Positions 6,810 to 9,055 of a stretch of DNA of 9,055 nucleotides are shown here, one piece after another. Every line of letters begins with the position of its first letter. Positions within the stretch are counted from its first letter, which is position 1. This stretch comes from Rhodobacter sp. (lineage in GTDB: Bacteria > Pseudomonadota > Alphaproteobacteria > Rhodobacterales > Rhodobacteraceae), in contig JAIXVS010000004.1 in the NCBI GenBank assembly GCA_027482795.1, positions 1 through 9,055 on the forward strand, given 5' to 3'. Under the pieces are notes generated by a model. The model was given only the letters and a program-made list of their open reading frames with translations, was not told the origin of the DNA and searched no databases. The position numbers and the translations under genes were made by a program.

Positions 6810-8455
6810 CCGCCGATCTCATCATCCTGAACGCCCGCGTCCTGACCATGGACGATAGCACACCCCGCGCCGAAGCCGTGGCCATCAAGGGCAACCGTCT
6901 TGCCGCCGTGGGCGATGAGGCGACTGTGCGCGCCCTTGCAGGGCCGCAGACGCATATCGTCGATGCGCAGGGCGGAACGCTGTTGCCTGGCTTTGTCGAA
7001 TCTCACCTGCATCTGTTTTCAGGTGCCTATGGACAGACGCTGCTGCAACTGGGCGATACGCGGGGCTTTGATGCGATGCAGGCGGCCGTTCGTGCCTTTG
7101 CGGCAGCCAAGCCCAACGAAGGGCTATTGTTCGCGCAGGGGGCGGATTACGAAATTCTCGGCCCCGGCACACGGCTAGACCGCCATATTCTCGACCAGAT
7201 GTGCCCTGAGCGACCTCTTGCCGTGATGGCCTATGATTTCCACACGCTTTTTGCTAACACAGCCGCGCTGTCCGCAGCAGGTCTGCTGCATGGGCGCGAC
7301 CTGCCCGAAGGCAATGAGGTGGTGATGGGCACTGATGGCCGCGCTTTAGGCGAGTTGCGGGAAAAGCTCGCTCTTCTGCCAGTGCTTGATCTGCGCAGCT
7401 CTGGCGGGCGCGAGATGCTGGGCATGTCGGGGATCGAACCGCCCGTGCCGCCCACGGCAGCCGAATGGCGCGAAGATGTGGATGTGCTGAAAGCAGGGCT
7501 ACGGTTTTGCGCCAGTAAGGGCATCACATCCATGCACAACATGGACGGCAACCGCCATCTTTTAGAGTTATTGCGCAGCGTGGAACAAGAGGGCGGCTTG
7601 ATCGCCCGCGTCTCGGTGCCCTTCCATTACACCCGCGCTATGCCCTTGTCGGAACTGGAACGTGCCAGCGCGATGACCCGCGATTTCACAGGCGACTGGT
7701 TGACCAGCAACCGGGTTAAGATCTTTGTTGACGGTGTAATCGAAAGCGGCACGGCGGCTATGCTGCACGACTATGCTGGCCAACCGCGACACCGAGGCGA
7801 TCCGATTTTTGACGCCGAAACCTTTGCCAAGGCTGCCATTGAAATTGATCGTCGCGGGATGCAAATTGCCGTTCACGCCATCGGCGATGCCGCTGTGCGT
7901 ATCGCGCTGGACGGCTACGAGGCCGCGCGCAAGGCCAATGGCCCGCGCGACAGCCGCCACCGGATTGAACACATCGAGGTGATAGATCCCTCTGACATTC
8001 CACGTTTTGCAGAACTTGGCGTCATCGCATCGGTTCAGCCCTTGCACGCGCCGCAGGGTGAAAGCCCCACAACGCGCAGCATCGGTCCAGACAGGGCGCA
8101 ATATGCCTATGCGTGGCGGATGCTGCACGAAGCAGGCGCTGTGGTGGCCTTCTCCTCGGACTGGCCCATCGTGGCCGTCGATCCGCTGCTGGGTATCCAG
8201 ACAGCCCTTACGCGCCGCCCCTATCTGCAAGGGCAGCCAGACCAACGCCTGCCTTTGATAGAGGTGCTGAAAGCCTTTACCCGCAACGGTGCCTATGTCG
8301 GCTTTATGGAGGATCAGACAGGTGCTTTGCGCCAAGGCATGTTGGCAGACCTTGTGCTTTTGTCGGGCGATATCGAAACAACGCCCGCCGAAGAAATTTC
8401 CGAGCTGGGCGTCAAGCTGACAATCTGCGATGGCAAGGTGACGTATGAGGGCTGA
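6806..8455 (+). CDS. amidohydrolase family 3 metal-dependent hydrolase (YtcJ/NfdA-like)
   Basis: A 549-residue cytoplasmic enzyme of the amidohydrolase superfamily, typical length for the YtcJ/NfdA-like branch (about 530-570). The N-terminal and C-terminal beta-sandwich parts (ADLIILNARVLTMD; GMLADLVLLSGD) flank a TIM barrel. Metal-site motifs in order are H67-x-H69 in ESHLHL, K306 in VKIFVDG, H358 in AVHAIGDAAV, H390 in HRIEHIE and D453 in SSDWPI, so the active site looks complete. Characterised relatives hydrolyse N-substituted formamides or other amide and cyclic C-N bonds; most members are uncharacterised. ATG 6806 overlaps the regulator stop by 4 nt and AAGGA lies at 6792-6796. Placement beside a polyamine-type importer suggests an amine- or amide-containing substrate. 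It is not the LigJ-type 4-oxalomesaconate hydratase, which is shorter and of another subfamily. Confidence 0.9.
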   Translation: MTADLIILNARVLTMDDSTPRAEAVAIKGNRLAAVGDEATVRALAGPQTHIVDAQGGTLLPGFVESHLHLFSGAYGQTLLQLGDTRGFDAMQAAVRAFAAAKPNEGLLFAQGADYEILGPGTRLDRHILDQMCPERPLAVMAYDFHTLFANTAALSAAGLLHGRDLPEGNEVVMGTDGRALGELREKLALLPVLDLRSSGGREMLGMSGIEPPVPPTAAEWREDVDVLKAGLRFCASKGITSMHNMDGNRHLLELLRSVEQEGGLIARVSVPFHYTRAMPLSELERASAMTRDFTGDWLTSNRVKIFVDGVIESGTAAMLHDYAGQPRHRGDPIFDAETFAKAAIEIDRRGMQIAVHAIGDAAVRIALDGYEAARKANGPRDSRHRIEHIEVIDPSDIPRFAELGVIASVQPLHAPQGESPTTRSIGPDRAQYAYAWRMLHEAGAVVAFSSDWPIVAVDPLLGIQTALTRRPYLQGQPDQRLPLIEVLKAFTRNGAYVGFMEDQTGALRQGMLADLVLLSGDIETTPAEEISELGVKLTICDGKVTYEG

Positions 8456-8924
8456 AGACTTAAACATCACCGCGCTTGGGGCAGCCGCTGCACTGGAACA
8501 GCCAAGCCTGCGCCGCGCCATCGTGATCCGCGCCGATCTGGGGCCCGCAGTTCAGTTCACAACCACCCAAGGCACAGTGCGGGCGATGTTCCCGATCACG
8601 GGCGGCGAAGCGCGGGGGGGTGACTGGAGCGCGCGCATCCTTCCTGGCGGTGCAGATTTTGCTTATGCCTCGCCCGATGGTTCCTATGCCATCGAGGCCC
8701 GCTATTGCCTAGAACTGAGCGACGGAACGCCCGTCATGGTGACCAATTCAGGCAAGATGGTGCCACAACCTGATGGCAGCTATATCGGACGCACGCGCGC
8801 CGCGCTGGAATTGCCAGACGGCCCGCACCGCGCGCTTGGCGATCCAGTTTACTTTGGCACTGCCGTGGCCGAAGCTGGAGACAATGATCACGTCTACATC
8901 GAGCTATGGGAAGCGCCGATCTGA
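8445..8924 (+). CDS. DUF3237 (UPF0311-type) protein of unknown function
   Basis: A 159-residue protein without signal peptide or membrane segment. It shows the DUF3237 pattern: an opening strand with GPAVQFTTTQGTVRAMFPITGGEARGG-like glycine-rich sequence split over 33-59, then ARILPGGADFAY (63-74), IEARYCLELSDGTPVMVTN (82-100) and a C-terminal DPVYFGTAV segment. The family is about 150 residues long, is predicted mostly beta, and has no established biochemical role. ATG 8445 overlaps the amidohydrolase stop by 11 nt and has AAGG at 8435-8438. The two proteins are therefore made together and probably act on the same compound; whether as an enzyme or a binding protein cannot be told. The gene ends 13 bp before the IS66-family element and appears intact. 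Confidence 0.8.
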   Translation: MRAEDLNITALGAAAALEQPSLRRAIVIRADLGPAVQFTTTQGTVRAMFPITGGEARGGDWSARILPGGADFAYASPDGSYAIEARYCLELSDGTPVMVTNSGKMVPQPDGSYIGRTRAALELPDGPHRALGDPVYFGTAVAEAGDNDHVYIELWEAPI

Positions 8925-8929
8925 TCCGT

Positions 8930-8937
8930 GCCTTGTG
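8930..8937. repeat. candidate 8-bp target-site duplication of IS66-family element
   Basis: GCCTTGTG directly abuts the inverted-repeat start at 8938. IS66-family elements usually duplicate 8 bp on insertion. The second copy would lie outside the window, so this is only a prediction. Confidence 0.4.
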
Positions 8938-9055
8938 GTAAGCGTCCGGTCTGACCGCTATCCGTTCCAGTGCCATGGCAGCAATTCGTCGACCTTTGTA
9001 ATCTTGTAGTCAGGGATTTGTGCGAGGGTGTCGGCGAGCCAAGCGTGTGGGTCGA
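8938..9055. mobile_element. IS66-family insertion sequence, transposase-proximal end (continues past the window)
   Basis: The outer boundary is GTAAGCGTCCGGTCTGACCG at 8938-8957, matching the GTAAGCG-type terminal repeat of IS66-family elements. The transposase stop codon follows on the minus strand immediately inside. Only one end is visible; the rest, including tnpA/tnpB and the other repeat, would be beyond 9055. Confidence 0.85.
8958..9055 (-). CDS. IS66-family transposase (TnpC), C-terminal 31 residues
   Basis: The minus-strand frame is open from the right edge to TAG 8960-8958. It encodes DPHAWLADTLAQIPDY followed by KITKVDELLPWHWNG, the characteristic end of IS66 TnpC transposases (W-L-x-D-x-L, then a D-E-L-L-P-W-x-W close). 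TnpC carries the DDE catalytic domain, which would lie outside this window, so I cannot judge whether the element is active. The stop sits next to the terminal repeat, as is normal for this family. Confidence 0.88.
   Translation of the reverse strand, partial: DPHAWLADTLAQIPDYKITKVDELLPWHWNG

Noticed and set aside
6806..8455. The amidohydrolase as the missing 4-oxalomesaconate hydratase (LigJ) of the aromatic pathway
   Set aside because: LigJ is about 340 residues and of the ACMSD-like branch; this protein is 549 residues with YtcJ/NfdA-type motifs and lies in a separately regulated operon.
7568..8521. Long minus-strand open frame of 317 codons
   Set aside because: It lies antisense to the amidohydrolase and DUF3237 genes, has no recognisable motifs, and is the usual open shadow in GC-rich coding DNA.

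Overview
The window looks like a GC-rich alphaproteobacterial chromosome or island segment, probably Rhodobacterales. That placement rests on base composition, gene style and a tRNA-fMet remnant, not on any search. It holds three blocks of complete genes, a junction between the first two, and the end of an insertion sequence.

Block 1 (2-1920, plus strand) is the tail of an aromatic-ring meta-cleavage operon: the C-terminus of a type I (VOC-fold) extradiol dioxygenase, a 4-carboxy-4-hydroxy-2-oxoadipate (CHA) aldolase of the RraA-like family, and a 4-oxalomesaconate tautomerase of the PrpF/GalD family. The genes are 1 nt apart or overlap. The last two belong to the gallate/protocatechuate 4,5-cleavage route that ends in pyruvate and oxaloacetate.

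The junction (1921-2223) has no convincing intact gene. On the minus strand it carries the 3' half of a tRNA-Met(CAU), from anticodon to CCA, with no 5' half. This is the classic footprint of an element integrated in a tRNA gene. It also holds a small orphan reading frame that stops inside the tRNA fragment, and a strong hairpin just past the transporter operon.

Block 2 (2224-6031, minus strand) is a complete polyamine-type (PotABCD-like) ABC importer, transcribed ATPase - permease - permease - binding protein, with overlapping or closely spaced genes and a TTG start for the binding protein.

Block 3 (6120-8924, plus strand) diverges from block 2: a TetR-family regulator, an amidohydrolase of the YtcJ/NfdA-like amidohydrolase_3 family, and a DUF3237 protein, all with overlapping ends. 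The 88-bp AT-rich gap between blocks 2 and 3 contains an imperfect palindrome whose arms form outward-facing -35-like hexamers, so one regulator could control both arms. I read blocks 2 and 3 as one module that imports a cationic or amide-type small molecule, hydrolyses it intracellularly and is switched by the TetR protein. The substrate is unknown.

The window ends in an IS66-family element (from 8938): a terminal GTAAGCG-type repeat and the C-terminus of its transposase on the minus strand, inserted 13 bp beyond the DUF3237 stop.
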